Shown: positions 22,830 through 34,432 of the stretch, piece by piece
How the letters are laid out: every line of letters starts with the position of its first letter
Position numbering within the stretch: the first letter of the stretch is position 1
Source of the DNA: Ypsolopha sequella
Lineage: Eukaryota > Arthropoda > Insecta > Lepidoptera > Ypsolophidae
Length of the DNA: 64,000 nt
Assembly (NCBI GenBank): GCA_934047225.1
Contig: OW203990.1
Coordinates: 24,717,045-24,781,044, forward strand
Direction: 5' to 3'
Notes under the pieces: model-generated
What the model was told of the DNA's origin: nothing
Seen by the model: only the letters and a program-made list of their open reading frames with translations
Database searches by the model: none
Position numbers and translations under genes: made by a program

Positions 22830-23038
22830 TCAGTCATGCATATGTTCGAAATTCCTCCAAAAGACAATTTCCTCGTCGATGGTAATAACGCTCGCTCTAC
22901 ATTTATATTTCATGTTGGTCCACTTAGCACAACGCCATTCCTTTTTCACCCCCTTGGATCCAGATGCATTGATGAAAAATTTGTGCTTGCCCACTTTAAG
23001 CGCTGGATTCCCACGATTTGTTGTGCAGAAAACCAATT
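22830..23038 (-). CDS. mod(mdg4): FLYWCH terminal exon 5
   Basis: The acceptor 'cgtattttaatttcag' precedes AA TTG GTT (phase 1). The peptide of about 68 residues has RGNPALKVGKHKFFI, then EWRC, KCRAS and FEHMHD-stop. The ligands are complete. There is one extra residue between the two Cys (TNMKYKC). The lead-in FCTTNRG is unlike the other exons. Only one such exon is in the window. Confidence 0.87.
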
Positions 23039-23083
23039 CTGAAATTAAAATACGGTGTGATTTCATGCCTTAAAAACATTTAA

Positions 23084-23313
23084 TATACTAGGTGAAATTT
23101 AATCAACCGAACGAATTAGTACTGGAGACTGTGTTAGCGTTCAATTACCCTTTTTTTTTATAAAATGATTTAGTTCCCACACGAACTGGACTAGTTCAAA
23201 TACATACGATTTTTTTTTCAAATTTCACCTGCTGCGTTATTAAATATTGTTCCTGATTTATAACCGAGTCTTCAGTATGAACTCGGACGGTTGATTTAAT
23301 TTCACCTCATATA
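23084..23313. repeat. MITE, 'ggtgaaattnaatcaacc' ends
   Basis: The left end 'tatactaggtgaaatttaat' followed by 'caaccg' mirrors the right end 'cggttgatttaatttcacct'. Worn relatives of one end lie near 5130-5210 and 43900-43990. Non-coding. Confidence 0.7.
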
Positions 23314-24284
23314 TGTACTCAAGAGGAAAAAAAATCTTTACAGATATTTTTTTCTTTCTTTTGCCTTACGATTAATTTGATACAATATAAGTGTTGGTTT
23401 TTCTAACTACAATATGATAAGCACGTTCACTGCAAAATCGGCTACGTCAGCCACGTGAGGGTTCACCAGCACCGTTCTCAGCAGTGACAGTCGCTGTGAC
23501 CGAAAACGGCCGAGAAGAATTGGTGATAAGCACTTTTAAGTGTTATCTATTTTAAGGAAAGTAACCAGATTAATTAAAATAAAGATAAGTAATAAAATAT
23601 CAACGAAATTTTAAATTTTTAATACGGTGGTAATGATGATATAACGATGATAATGTCATAATTTCTGATATGGCCTTTTGATTATGTACCCCAACTAAAG
23701 TATCAGTTCCAATATTTAGGTGTATTTCATAATTTTTTACCCTATTTTTATGTTACTTATATTATGTGTATTACATTATATATATATATATATATCTATA
23801 ATAATAATAATTTTTAAAATAAATAATATTTGTTTCTAAAATTATAAATCTGTCACCTAAGTTGTATCATCAAATAATATCAAAACACCTAAATATTAAT
23901 TAAGAATTACTTGGAAATAATATCAATCATCAAATAATTGTATTGGGTTTCAATATAATAGAAGTGTCACCAAAATTGAATAATCAAACAATGTTTACCT
24001 AAAAATTAATTTATGCTCAGGCAAATCATAATTTTGTAAAAATAAAGAGAGTCGCCTTGCTCCGCTCCGCTTCGCTCGGCTCCCAAAATGTATTTACATG
24101 TAAACCTAACACGCTCCTTTTTTGACTTTTGGTGAAAGATTTTTGATTTCATAATCATTTTTGATATCATTTTGATGATTTAAGGATTTTTTTGGGGACA
24201 GGCCATAATTCAGGCTATAGAAAAAAGTGATCAAACTAAAATTTAAGATATATAAATAAATATTAATAATAATAATATATCGTC
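23314..24284. other. AT-rich stretch, no gene
   Basis: A TA microsatellite lies near 23777-23800, and a patch 'gctccgctccgcttcgctcg' near 24057 recurs around 39610-39710. No supported coding sequence. Confidence 0.5.
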
Positions 24285-24697
24285 ACGAGGGGGCTGCAAA
24301 GGTATTCCGAGTGTGAACTGTGAAATTCAAGTCACAGTCCACACTCCGTACACTCGCGTTTCACCGACGATTATGACGTCCCAACGTGATGAGTGATGAA
24401 CCTTATCGCCCTATTTCGGGCACAAATACACGCTTTTTAGGTCTTGCAGCATCCGTAATATAATGTTTAATCGCGCGCAACGCAACTTAGTGATTCAACT
24501 AAATTAAACATTGTGCTACGGGCGCTGGTTTCCTTACGATGTTTTCCTTCACCGTTCAGTAAGTGGTAAGTAAGACAAATACTATGCACATAAATTCCGA
24601 TAAACTTCCGACAACATCGGTGCATGCGCGACCGGGGATCGAACCTGGATCTCAAGACTGAGAGGCCAGCGTTCTACCCCTGAGCTACCGCTGTTGT
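24285..24697 (-). mobile_element. tRNA-headed SINE, interrupted
   Basis: On the minus strand it begins with an A box 'tagctcaggggtagaacg' and a B box 'ggttcgatcccc', then a body shared with 55237-55563 and 60459-60815, and ends 'cccctcgtgacg'. A worn piece of the 'taatcgcgcgcaacgcaact' MITE family lies inside at about 24466-24526. Confidence 0.8.
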
Positions 24698-24986
24698 TTT
24701 AAGATACATATTTACTTTAATTTGATGAGTCATACTTAGAGACAGTTTTGATTAATATGATGACTAATATATTTCTTGGGAATAGATATTATAATAAGGG
24801 TATTGCAGATTAGTGACGAATCTAAACTTAGGTGACAGAAAATATTGTTCCCATTTATATATAAAACAGACTGAAAACATACTTCATATCACATGATAAA
24901 TTAAAAAAATTGTACACGCCACTGGAGCCACGTTCTGGGCGTTCCCTTCTTCTGTCCAGTTAAGTTGTAAATACCAAATCGCCAAC

Positions 24987-25345
24987 AGCATCATCCATCC
25001 ATCAGCCTAGTTCGTCCACTGCTGGACATAAGCCTTTCCAGGACTTTGCCACTCCCGGCGGTCATCCTGGAAGAATTGCCCATACTCACACACGCTGGGC
25101 AGGCGGGTTGGTGAGCGCGTCACCCGTCACCAGTCTGTTTCATATAAGGCCCGGCTATTAGGGATGGATGTACCGCCATCCATCGGTCCCAGGCATGGTG
25201 GGCCTCTTGGTTTTTTGCATGTGAGCTGTCCTCTTACTCTCCCCCGAATTACTTCGAGGGGGTCTTCAAGTAAGATGGTGGTACCGCCACAGTCGAGCCC
25301 GGCATCAGCTCTACCACCTGTTACGAGTTTTTACACTTATTCGTG
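24987..25345 (-). mobile_element. RTE-tailed retroelement fragment
   Basis: Reverse copy of the 1321-1960 / 45357-45668 family, with tggatga repeats, 'tccagcagtggac', 'cccaggcatggtgggcc' and 'ccgaattacttcgaggggg'. Not coding for a full protein. Confidence 0.75.
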
Positions 25346-25422
25346 CCAACAGCATGAATAAGTAATAATAAAAAAAAACAGGAGGCTAAACTATAATAAA
25401 TAGTAAATTTAATAGCTAATGA

Positions 25423-25616
25423 CTATTTATGGTTATGCTGATTCTTCATGTAGACGACGACGTTATTAATGGTGATGAGGCTCGTCCTGCATTGGGTGCT
25501 GGACCACTTGACACATCTCCAGGTGAATCTTTGGTCACTGGTGTAGTACAGGTTGTACCTGAATGCACCTAACTCCACCACGGGCTTACCGTATCTGGAT
25601 GTAGAGAATCTTGCCT
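25423..25616 (-). CDS. mod(mdg4): FLYWCH terminal exon 6 (short)
   Basis: A compact exon of 63 residues. The acceptor 'ttccctgcttccag' precedes AG GCA AGA TTC (phase 1). It reads FSTSRYGKPVVELGAFRYN, then TWRC, QCRTS and QHNHK-stop. All four ligands are present. The second Cys is followed by R-T-S rather than R-A-S. It closely resembles the start of the 17293 exon. ATTAAA lies just beyond the stop on the minus strand. Confidence 0.87.
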
Positions 25617-26038
25617 CTGGAAGCAGGGAAGGTTTAAATCCTCAATTTGGCTTACCGAATCAAAAGGCAGAAAGTCAGCTTAAAATATTTTAGATTAAAT
25701 GTTTCCTTAATGGCTGAAAGGAGCCACGGTTGTGTTTCATTCATAGTTATTTATTTATTATCTACTTTTTCGTAATAAAAAAAAATCATGTTCTACATCG
25801 TATACTTTCCAATGTTACCGATTGGCATTGCTATCGCCGAAGTAAAACAAGTAGACAACTTTAATAATGCAATGCGCGCCATCACTACTTACAACCCTAA
25901 GAAAGTAATAAATAAATTAACTTCTTTAAGAAAAAAACTTGTAAATTTTATTTTCCGTAAATATTCCAAACACTTCATCACAAGAAACACTTTGATTTTC
26001 AAATCACTCATGTCATCGATAAAAGCAACACATGTTAC

Positions 26039-26241
26039 CTAATGATGATTATGAATATCCCTTATTTTGATGATATTCAAATTCTTCCCAACTTCCTGTG
26101 TAATGCAGGTGGCTCGACACCGCTTCCTCGTGCAGCGCCACTGGCCCCGCCCCTTGTTCGCGGTACGGTTGCGGCGCGTGAACCGATAGCGACCTATTAG
26201 TAGCAGCTGCTTTCCAAACTTGGACACCGTTAAATTGAAAT
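26039..26241 (-). CDS. mod(mdg4): FLYWCH terminal exon 7
   Basis: The acceptor 'tttctatttttacacag' precedes AT TTC AAT (phase 1). The peptide of about 66 residues has VSKFGKQLLLIGRYRFT, then QWRC, RCRAT and DIHNHH-stop. The ligands are intact. The Cys-Cys spacing is short (C-TRKR-C) and the exon is unusually Arg-rich, so the finger may be very basic. Confidence 0.87.
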
Positions 26242-26689
26242 CTGTGTAAAAATAGAAAACAATAATACACGTTGTTGGCCTGCTTCTTTCTATCATGTTA
26301 CCACATGCCGCACAATCAAGTAGAGCAAAAACTTTGATGATCCGTCATTATCGGCTGGTGTTTCTATACGTTTGTTAATGTTCTGGTTTCCTTAACTGTC
26401 CCATTTGCCATTATGTATAACAAGTACTCGTAATTATTAAATATCTTATTCAAATTTATTAAGAGTTTCAGAATAAAACATCCAAGTTACTTTCCATTTC
26501 GCTAAATTTTAAGGTTGTTTGGTTAAAAAGGTCACCACCAGTCCTCTTCTGGTACCATAATATTTGTTTTCTTTTCTCCCGATATGGATATGACTGCTAA
26601 ACCGTACCGAAGGTACCCATTTGTATTGGACATAGAGATTGTTAAGGTTGAAAAAATAAATCATGATAAGATTAGCAAAATACCAACAT

Positions 26690-26737
26690 CGAGGCGTTCC
26701 TCAAGGTTCCATACTTGGGCCTCTTCTGGTTAATACT
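26690..26737 (+). pseudogene. Reverse transcriptase motif fragment
   Basis: The short in-frame run RGVPQGSILGPLL is the conserved B motif of LINE reverse transcriptases. Flanks are degraded, so this is a fossil LINE piece of unknown extent. Confidence 0.6.
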
Positions 26738-26975
26738 CGTAGTGTCATTGAATTGCATCCCACTAGGTATTTAGATTCATGGAAGATGAGGTATAAACAT
26801 TAAGGAAAGATACTTATTTTTAATTCTGTATATACATTTTAATAAAAGTACAAGAATGTTATGGAACAAAATCGTGGAAACAGTCGTGTGTCACTAACGC
26901 TATTAATGAAATTAATTCCATGTCAAAAAACAGAGCGAAAAAGTTATGTAATTTTTTTGTATTCCCTTGTTTTGA

Positions 26976-27175
26976 TTAAACTTCATGGTTATGCTCGTTT
27001 TTGGTCTTCAAAACTTGATCGTTAATAGTAAAAACGGATGCTCGGCATCCCTTTGTCCACTTCACACAGACCCATTGTTGTCGGTTCTTACCCTCACAGT
27101 CACTGCGCAGGTTGAAGCGTTGGTTGCCCATGACAATTACTGGTCTGCCGTGCAGGGACATCTCCATTACAGGCC
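26976..27175 (-). CDS. mod(mdg4): FLYWCH terminal exon 8 (group A)
   Basis: The acceptor 'tattttttatgtag' precedes GG CCT GTA (phase 1). About 65 residues: PVMEMSLHGRPVIVMGNQRF, then QWVC, GCRAS and EHNHEV-stop. The ligands are intact. It is one of five tandem copies (26976, 28252, 29633, 32108, 33483) sharing GRPVIVMG, QQWVC and HNHE. This copy differs most in the late segment, FTINDQVLKTKNE. Confidence 0.9.
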
Positions 27176-27248
27176 CTACATAAAAAATACAAGAACAACA
27201 ATCAACAAAGCATTTCCTTTTACTGATTTTGTAGTAGTGAACATAATA

Positions 27249-27505
27249 TCCATCCATCCATCAGCCTAGTTCTTCCACTGCTGGACATAAGCCTTTCCAG
27301 GGCTTTGCCACTCCCGGCGGTCATCCTGGAAGAATTGCCCATACTCACACACGCTGGGCAGGTTGGTGAGCGCGGTGCCGGAACTCTCGCTGCCCGTCAC
27401 CAGTCTGTTTTCTGTAAGGCCCGGCTATTAGGGATGGATATACCGCCTTCCATCGGTCCCAGGCATGGTGGGCCTCCTGGTTTATTGCCTGTGAGCTGTC
27501 CAGCT
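27249..27505 (-). mobile_element. RTE-tailed retroelement fragment
   Basis: Same family and orientation as 24987-25345, ending within the 'tttattgcctgtgagctgtc' region. It lies about 75 bases upstream of the 26976 exon's acceptor on the minus strand, so it is intronic. Confidence 0.75.
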
Positions 27506-28251
27506 GTGATGAACATAATGTAGTTGATAATAAATAAAACGGAGTTATTCATTGACGCATTTTCTTTTATTCTTGTCACTATACACATATTTAGAAAGAA
27601 AAATCACTATTATCTTTTCATTTGGTATCAACATTTAAACTAAACAAACCGGTCAATAGGACTTGTGTCTTTAGGGTTCCATACACAGTTTAAAACTGTA
27701 ACGTAGCACATAACGGAACGGACGTCAAGAGTGAACTTTTTTTAGTACGTTCCGTTTTGTGCTGCGTTACAAAACACAAATTTATTTATTAAGACATTTT
27801 TATTTTATTTTATTTAAACATACAGTTAATGTGGCCAACTTAAGTTGACACTTACTATCCATTAAACTCTATATAATATTCAAAGCGTCAAATTAAGTTG
27901 GTCCTGATAAGTTCTTGAGAAATTAAATGTTTTTTTAACTTTTTTTCCTTTATGTGAACGGAACTTCAAGTTTCTATAGGTTTTCATGGTGAGCCAATTT
28001 GTATAAAATTGATAACATAAAGGGCAATAATAGGTTGGTAGGAGGTATTAGTTTCAACTTGATATCTCTTAAACGGACCAAGAATAAGGATCTTGATAGA
28101 CGGACAGATGGACAAAACTGATCCTATAAGGGTACCGTTTTGTTATTTCGAGTTACGGAACCCTATAAAAAACCTTAACAGTCATATTTTGTACTTAATA
28201 ATAATATTTTGTTTTAACATCTTTCAGGCTGCAAGGTCGGCCTGATTTTCG
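27506..28251. other. Repeat-like, no gene
   Basis: Contains a worn dispersed repeat around 27670-28170 with 'gggttccatac' at one end, 'gacggacagatggaca' and 'acggaaccctat' at the other. This resembles the family at 46890-47425. No coding signal. Confidence 0.5.
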
Positions 28252-28454
28252 TTAAGGTTCGTGGTTATGCACATTTTTGGTCGTGATGATTTGGTGGTTG
28301 AAAGTAACGATGGATGATCGGCATCCGCGTGTCGTCCACTTCACACAGACCCATTGTTGTCGCTCCTTACCCTTACTGTCACTGCGAAGGTTAAAACGGT
28401 GCTTGCCCATGACAATTACCGGTCTTCCCTGCAGTGACGTCTTCATTACAGGCT
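28252..28454 (-). CDS. mod(mdg4): FLYWCH terminal exon 9 (group A)
   Basis: The acceptor 'ttctactatttacctag' precedes AG CCT GTA (phase 1). It reads PVMKTSLQGRPVIVMGKHRF, then QWVC, RGCRSS and VHNHEP-stop. It has one extra residue before the second Cys (KWTTRGC) and Ser in place of the usual Ala after it. The ligands are intact. Confidence 0.9.
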
Positions 28455-29312
28455 CTAGGTAAATAGTAGAACGGATATGAATAACAATCAATCTAGTATT
28501 TCTTTTTACCAACTGTGTAGTACTCATTAACATTATTATGTAATCATACTTAACTTCATGGAACGAATGATCTACGTTAAACATTATCAAGTAATAGAGC
28601 GTATACTTGACAATTAGTATGTACGTTAGTCCATACTTTGAGTTTTGAGGTTTAATTATAGTTTTCTACTTAAAAGAAGTCACATGTTCAAATTTTTTTT
28701 TAATTAAATATTGAATTGTCAAATTGACATACAGAGAAATTTTCTTAATTCCATGTTTTATTGTAGAATTTTAACTACATTGATTTTGTTGAAAATGTCT
28801 CCAACCCAGAAATTGTAATAATACGTTAAGGGCAAGCATACATTTTAAACACTGCGTAAAAAGGAGTTAAAACTTAAAAAGTACAATGTACAACAGCATA
28901 TTAGTCATTCATGTCAACATACTGGTAGCTTGAAACAATAAAAAGTTTGAAAAATTCATGATCGGATGAAATATTTCATGGAACAAGTAAAGCAATCCTT
29001 TTTTTAGAAACTTGATTGTTATGTGTCTTAATCGCAAATTTCCTCGAAAAACAGAAGTGCCAGCTGAAGCAAGCACAAAAGTAAAATGGAATATTGAATT
29101 GAGGGACAGGTACCAATTATTTTCTGTAAAAATTGGCTTTGTAACCGGTTTCAAAGTACCTTCCTATATTTTATCACATGCCCAATAGGTAAAATTGACC
29201 GTTTGCGGTTTGTCTTTTCTGTTTTATTAATCTGTAAATGGTTCGTCCCATGAAGATCTGAGAAAAACGAAAGTAGTGATTACCAACGAAAAGACCGAAA
29301 TTCCTTTATTTT
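28455..29312. other. No gene seen
   Basis: AT-rich sequence between two group A exons. A minus-strand ORF of 81 codons near 28909-29154 has no recognisable domain and no phase-matched splice sites. Confidence 0.45.
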
Positions 29313-29523
29313 AAACGGTATTCCTGATAAAATCCGACCAATAGTACATTCCCTGTAATAATTATTAACTAAAAATTTTACTACCTTCAATTTGTAGTTT
29401 TAACTACAATTTGTGATTAACGTAACTACAAATTGAAGGTAAATACCGATTATTTATTTGTCGTTATTTACTACAAGTTACAAATAATGTACTTTGGTCG
29501 GTTTTTATGAGGAATACCGTAAT
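29313..29523. repeat. MITE with internal hairpin
   Basis: The outer arms 'acggtattcctgataaaat' / 'atgaggaataccgt' and inner arms 'taccttcaatttgtagtt' / 'aactacaaattgaaggta' are mirrored. Non-coding. Confidence 0.7.
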
Positions 29524-29632
29524 TTCGATGGAACTTTCATCACTGAAGCATTGTCTTTATTATTCTTATATATATATATATTATATCTTACAGACTGCAT
29601 GGTCGGCCGTTATTATTTTACTCTTATTTTCG

Positions 29633-29835
29633 TCAAGGTTCATGATTATGCAAGTATTTGGTTTGAATGATTTCATCTCTGAAAGTAACGACAGAAGCTC
29701 GGCATCCCTGGCGTGGCCTCTTTACGCAGACCCATTGTTGTCGCTGCTTACCCTTACAGTCACTGCGAAGGTTAAAACGGTGCTTGCCCATGACAATTAC
29801 CGGTCTGCCCTGCTGTGACGTCTCCATTACAGGTC
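29633..29835 (-). CDS. mod(mdg4): FLYWCH terminal exon 10 (group A)
   Basis: The acceptor 'gtacttatcatatag' precedes GA CCT GTA (phase 1). It reads PVMETSQQGRPVIVMGKHRF, then QWVC, QGCRAS and LHNHEP-stop. The ligands are intact. Notable change: KR-P-R-Q-GC where relatives have KWPRGC, so the usual second Trp is lost while one residue is gained. Confidence 0.9.
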
Positions 29836-30257
29836 CTATATGATAAGTACAACGGATATGAATAACAATCAACGAAGTATTTTTACCGGAGTGTGTAATT
29901 GTATACATCATAATTATGCCCAAACGAGATTAAAGACAAATAAAAAGTAACTTTAATCATTTAAGCATTTTATTATTCACATAAATCTCCTTTAACGGAA
30001 TATGAATGTCTTTAATCTCGTGTTGGGTGTCACTTCGGCTGAGGATTCGAGAGCAACAGAGTTTAAGTAAATATATCTTAGTAGAACAGATTTTGCTCGT
30101 GCAGTGATAACGTAATAAGTGTTGGTAGAGAGTGTCGAATTGACGTCGGTGAGATCTGTAACTTTGAAAATAATATCCCAATTTGCGTGATTTAATTTTC
30201 AAGTTGCTCGTGAGTGAGAACTGAGTGGTGCTATTTGAGAGGATCAAAAGTTACCGA

Positions 30258-30335
30258 TGTCTAAAGTGATAGATGTCAAAAATGACAGATGTCGAAACTG
30301 ACAGATGTCAAAAAGGACAGACATCAAAAAGAAAG
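30258..30335 (+). repeat. Short imperfect tandem repeat
   Basis: Five or so units of about 15-16 bases built on 'gacagatgtcaaaa'. Non-coding. Confidence 0.6.
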
Positions 30336-30812
30336 ATCTCAAAACCTTCCAGATCAATCAGGAACCATGCAGTTTTTTGGGATTAAAAGTATCATAAGTT
30401 ATTTATTCTCCGCCCTTTTGCTCTATGCTAAATTTCAGTGCTTTGCATAACATATAAAGTCCCAGATACATTTTCAATGCCTTCTGATAGTGCCCTCTAA
30501 TGATAGCTGTTTGATTGTATCTTTGTTTTTGTGCCAAGTTGTTGTAACCAAATGTTATGCAAATTATTGTTATGCCAACTCTGTTATGCAGATTTATAAT
30601 ATTATGGCAATTAGTGTTATACTACTTACGGAAGTCCCAATAAATACGAGTAGATGTAAGAAAGTTATGTTATTTTTTACCTTATTATGAAATAAACTAA
30701 AATCTTGTTTTATTTTGTTTATTGCATATTGATAACTTATGAAATAAGGCCTATAATATCTAAAGTAACATAAGTTATTATTTATTTATATGTTAGACGC
30801 CGTAATGAACTA

Positions 30813-31802
30813 TACAGGGTGGAAAAAATGAATGGGCCCTGGAGGAGAACTACCTTAAATCCTTTAGTTAGCTCATTTTACTGGAAGGAAACATTCCTTT
30901 ATTTTTTAAAAGAAACAAAACTGCATTCAAAGATCTTCTAAAATTCGCTTGTCTCACTCGGGAATCGAACCAACTAAAAATGAAAAAAATAATCCCTCGC
31001 TATTTTATTATACGAATCGGTAGGATTATTGTTCAGGATAAAATGTGTCTAATAAACATTTGGTCTTACACTCATCTGTTGTACGAGATACCCACGAAAT
31101 TGAATATTTATTACAAGTTCTTTGTTAACAATACCTAATAAAATACTGTTCACTTGTAACAAGTAAATGACACGTTTTAATTTTCTTATCTCTCTAACAT
31201 CCAAAGACATCGTATGAAGTACAAGCTTGCTAATGTTATTTACCTTAAGTACCTTGTTGAAGACTTCGATAAGAAAATCGTTATAAATCTATGCACAGCA
31301 CAATTCCTTCTTGCACTAGGCGTACTGACGAAAAGTTTAAAAAGGCAAACTATTTTTTTTTGAAACGCGGCGCAACAAATTTAAAATTCGAATGATAACT
31401 TTCAACATTTTTAAAATCGATAAAACTATTCGTTCGAATTTCTAATTTAGTTTTGTTTTGCTTTCATTCCGTGCTGTCAATGTGTAGTAATGGCGTATCA
31501 AGAACAATTTTATTTATTAGAAGCTTGTTTTCACTTTTTTTTATTTCAAAGACCAAATATTTATTAGACAAATTTTATCCAGAACGATATTCCTACCAAT
31601 TCGTATAATTAAATAGTGAGGGTTTATTTTTTAGTTTTTAGTTGGTTCGATTCCCGGGTGAGACAAGCGAATTTTAGAAGATCTTTGAATGCAGTTTTGT
31701 TTCTTTTAAAAAATAAAGGAATGTTTCTTTTCAGCAAAATGAGCTAACTAAAGGATTTAAGGTAGTTCCCCTCCAGGGCCCTTAAATTTTTTCCACCCTG
31801 TA
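30813..31802. mobile_element. 1-kb foldback transposon, copy 2
   Basis: Near-full relative of 14007-15049, with the same TACAGGGTGGAAAAAAT ends and internal blocks. It accounts for the larger gap between group A exons 29633 and 32108. Confidence 0.85.
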
Positions 31803-32107
31803 TAATGCAATTTTGTTTATTTGACTACAATTTATAGTTTCTGAATTATTAATAGCCTCTGCAAAGTATGTACATGTTTTTGGAACCACAATTTTTCTAG
31901 TATGACCCGACCGTCAACTAAAACGGTCATCAAATTCACTTAAAAAAAATAAAGCAACGTAAATTTTGCTAAATTATTTTATTTATTTATTTTATACACA
32001 ATACGTTCAGGAATTCATGAAACAAATCCCCGGCGACTGTAGTTCAAAGTACAGCATGCCCAGATTTTTTTATTCGTATCTCTATTATATGAAAGGTCAA
32101 ATTTTCA

Positions 32108-32307
32108 TCAGGGTTCATGGTTGTGCACGTTTTTGGTCATGATGATTTCGTCGTTGAAAGTAACGACGGAGGCTCGGCATCCCCGTGGCCACTTTACGCA
32201 GACCCATTGTTGTCGTTGCTTACCCTTACTGTCACTGCGAAGGTTAAAACGGTGCTTGCCCATGACAATTACCGGTCTACCCTGCAGTGACGTCTCCATT
32301 ACAGGCG
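32108..32307 (-). CDS. mod(mdg4): FLYWCH terminal exon 11 (group A)
   Basis: The acceptor 'tatttattatatag' precedes CG CCT GTA (phase 1). It reads PVMETSLQGRPVIVMGKHRF, then QWVC, RGCRAS and VHNHEP-stop. The ligands are intact. It looks closest to the group consensus. Overlapping AATAAA repeats on the minus strand near 31976-31995 could serve as polyadenylation signals about 115 bases past the stop. Confidence 0.9.
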
Positions 32308-32655
32308 CTATATAATAAATACAACTGATATTAATATCAATCAACGAAGTATTTCTTTTGACGACCGTTTAATTGTGTACTGAAGGGACTTAAAAGGGGA
32401 GATGAAGTATAGTAATTACGTATACACATTGTTTTATAACATTACTGCGACATGCCGCTACTGACTGCAACATTGCGACGCATACTGCTTATTTAGCAAT
32501 AAGTAGTTATATTAAAGAATATTGTACAGTTTTCGGGTTCACTCTATTTTGGCAGTTGACCATTAAACATGTCAACTTAACGTCTGTGTTTCAATCACCA
32601 CTCCAGACTTCTACACTACAGACCCTTAACGAATCCTGTTATTTGAGTACTATTA

Positions 32656-32815
32656 TCGATTCGGCATAACACGTCTTAACTTATTTTGACAGGACTAACT
32701 TTATTTTAAGCGTCCTGTCTTTTTCTTTCTTTATCGAAAAGACAAGGACAGAACGCTTAAATTTAGTTTAGTCCTGTCAAATAAGTTAAAATGTGATTCA
32801 CCGAATCGCTACAAT
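32656..32815. repeat. MITE, 'cgattcggc' ends, copy 1
   Basis: Ends 'cgattcggcataac' and 'gattcaccgaatcg' with inner arms 'gacaggactaactttat' and 'tagtttagtcctgtc'. The same family is the innermost element at 33043-33187. Confidence 0.7.
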
Positions 32816-32859
32816 ATATAATTATATAAATATAGCCCTAACTAGATAATAGAGAATAG

Positions 32860-33395
32860 AGTTTGTCCAGCGAATCCTGACAGTAGCATTACCTGACACG
32901 GGCAGTGGCGTGCACAGAACTTTTTGCTGGAAAAGCAAGCAATTAGTCAAGAATAACAATAAAAAAATATGAAAAAATTTAAAAATCACTTTGAAAAACA
33001 AAAGTTTGTATTGAAAATTTTCACTCTAGTGTAGACATTTGTGTCGATTCGGCTAACTTATTTGACAGAACTAAACTTAATTTGAGCCTTCTGTCTTGTT
33101 CTTTCCGTATCGAAAGATAAAGACAGAACGCTTAAAATAAGGTTAGTCCTGTCAAATTAGTTAAATTGTGTTTAGCCGAATCGACACCATTGTCTACCCT
33201 AGCGTCATACAATTATTTTTTCAAGGTGATATTTAAATTTTTTCATATTTTTTTATTGTTATTCTTGACCAATTGCTTGCTTTTCCAGCAAAAAGTTCTG
33301 TGCACGCCACTGGACAAGTATGGAAAAAATATTTTTTTCATCATTGTTCTATACCCGTGTCAGGTGAAGTTACTGTCAAGATTCGCTAGACAAAC
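32860..33395. mobile_element. Three-level nest of palindromic elements
   Basis: The outer arms 'gtttgtccagcgaatcctga' and '...attcgctagacaaac' enclose a hAT-type MITE (32903-33312, ends CAGTGGCG/CGCCACTG). That in turn encloses a 'gtgtcgattcggctaac' MITE at about 33043-33187. Order of insertion: outer, hAT, then inner. Confidence 0.75.
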
Positions 33396-33482
33396 TGTAA
33401 ATAAAACGAAGTTTAATCATTGAAGCATTTTATTTTTATTTTTGTTACGACATCCTAACCATTTTCAGGTTGCGACGTTTGA

Positions 33483-33688
33483 TTATCGTTTAGATTCATG
33501 GTTGTGCACGTTTTTGGTCGTAACGATTTCGTCGTTGAAAGTAACGATAGAAGCTCGGCATCCCCGTGGCCACTTTGTGCAGACCCATTGTTGTCGCTTC
33601 TTACCCTTACTGTCACTGCGTAGGTTGTACCGGTAGTTGCCCATGACAATCACTGGTCTGCCGTGAACTGTCATCTCTATCATAGGCC
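33483..33688 (-). CDS. mod(mdg4): FLYWCH terminal exon 12 (group A)
   Basis: The acceptor 'ttgcttgttatctag' precedes GG CCT ATG (phase 1). It reads PMIEMTVHGRPVIVMGNYRY, then QWVC, RGCRAS and VHNHESKR-stop. The ligands are intact. Two AATAAA signals on the minus strand at about 33427-33440 lie about 45 bases past the stop, a good terminal-exon 3' end. It is the most upstream group A copy. Confidence 0.9.
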
Positions 33689-33754
33689 CTAGATAACAAG
33701 CAAAACGAATAATTAATAAGAAGTTCGTAGTTAGTAGTTCGCGATTCAATTTTG

Positions 33755-33960
33755 ACCGATTTGGCTCATGTTCGAACTTAATATTCTTTTTGTTTCATTC
33801 ACTCTCCTACCAAATTTCATGATCCGATCAAGGATACTCGACTCATCGTCGGACAAACATCCATACATACATACAAACGCCGGATTGTTCAAGTAGACTA
33901 TGAGAACTTCGTTCGCTTCGCTCATTCGTTCAATTACTGTAATGGTTTTGATTTTATCTG
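33755..33960 (+). repeat. Dispersed retroelement tail
   Basis: Contains 'caaatttcatgatccgatc', 'ggacaaacatccatacatac' and 'cttcgttcgcttcgctca', which resemble tail sequences common among dispersed insect repeats. Family not resolved. Confidence 0.45.
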
Positions 33961-34432
33961 TTTGTTACATTAATTTTAAGTAAATAAACTTGAATTGCAG
34001 AAAAAAATTCAAGTACATGGATTAAAGAAGTAATCTCTTAAGTTGTACGGAACGCGTTCACAAATGCTAAAAATGAATAAACACGCTTTAAAGTTGTTGT
34101 GCAGGATAATTTTCAAATTAATGCATAAAATAACACAACTCTGCCAGTAAAACCTAATTTGCATATAATTAATTATTGTCGCGTAGTGCCATAAACCATA
34201 TTTATTTTAAACAAAAATAAGAAAAACAATCATAAGATTTTATCATAGAACAATCATATTTTTTTGGCCGTGGGTAGTCATACACACCACACCATTAAAC
34301 TTCTGCTTTATATTATTTAAACAATGTAATGTGTTTATGTGTAAACAATAATTTATCAAGTCATCTGATCCCATTATCCATCTGGGCAATCCAAGTTTTC
34401 ACTAAATTTATCACTTCACAACATTTCACACA

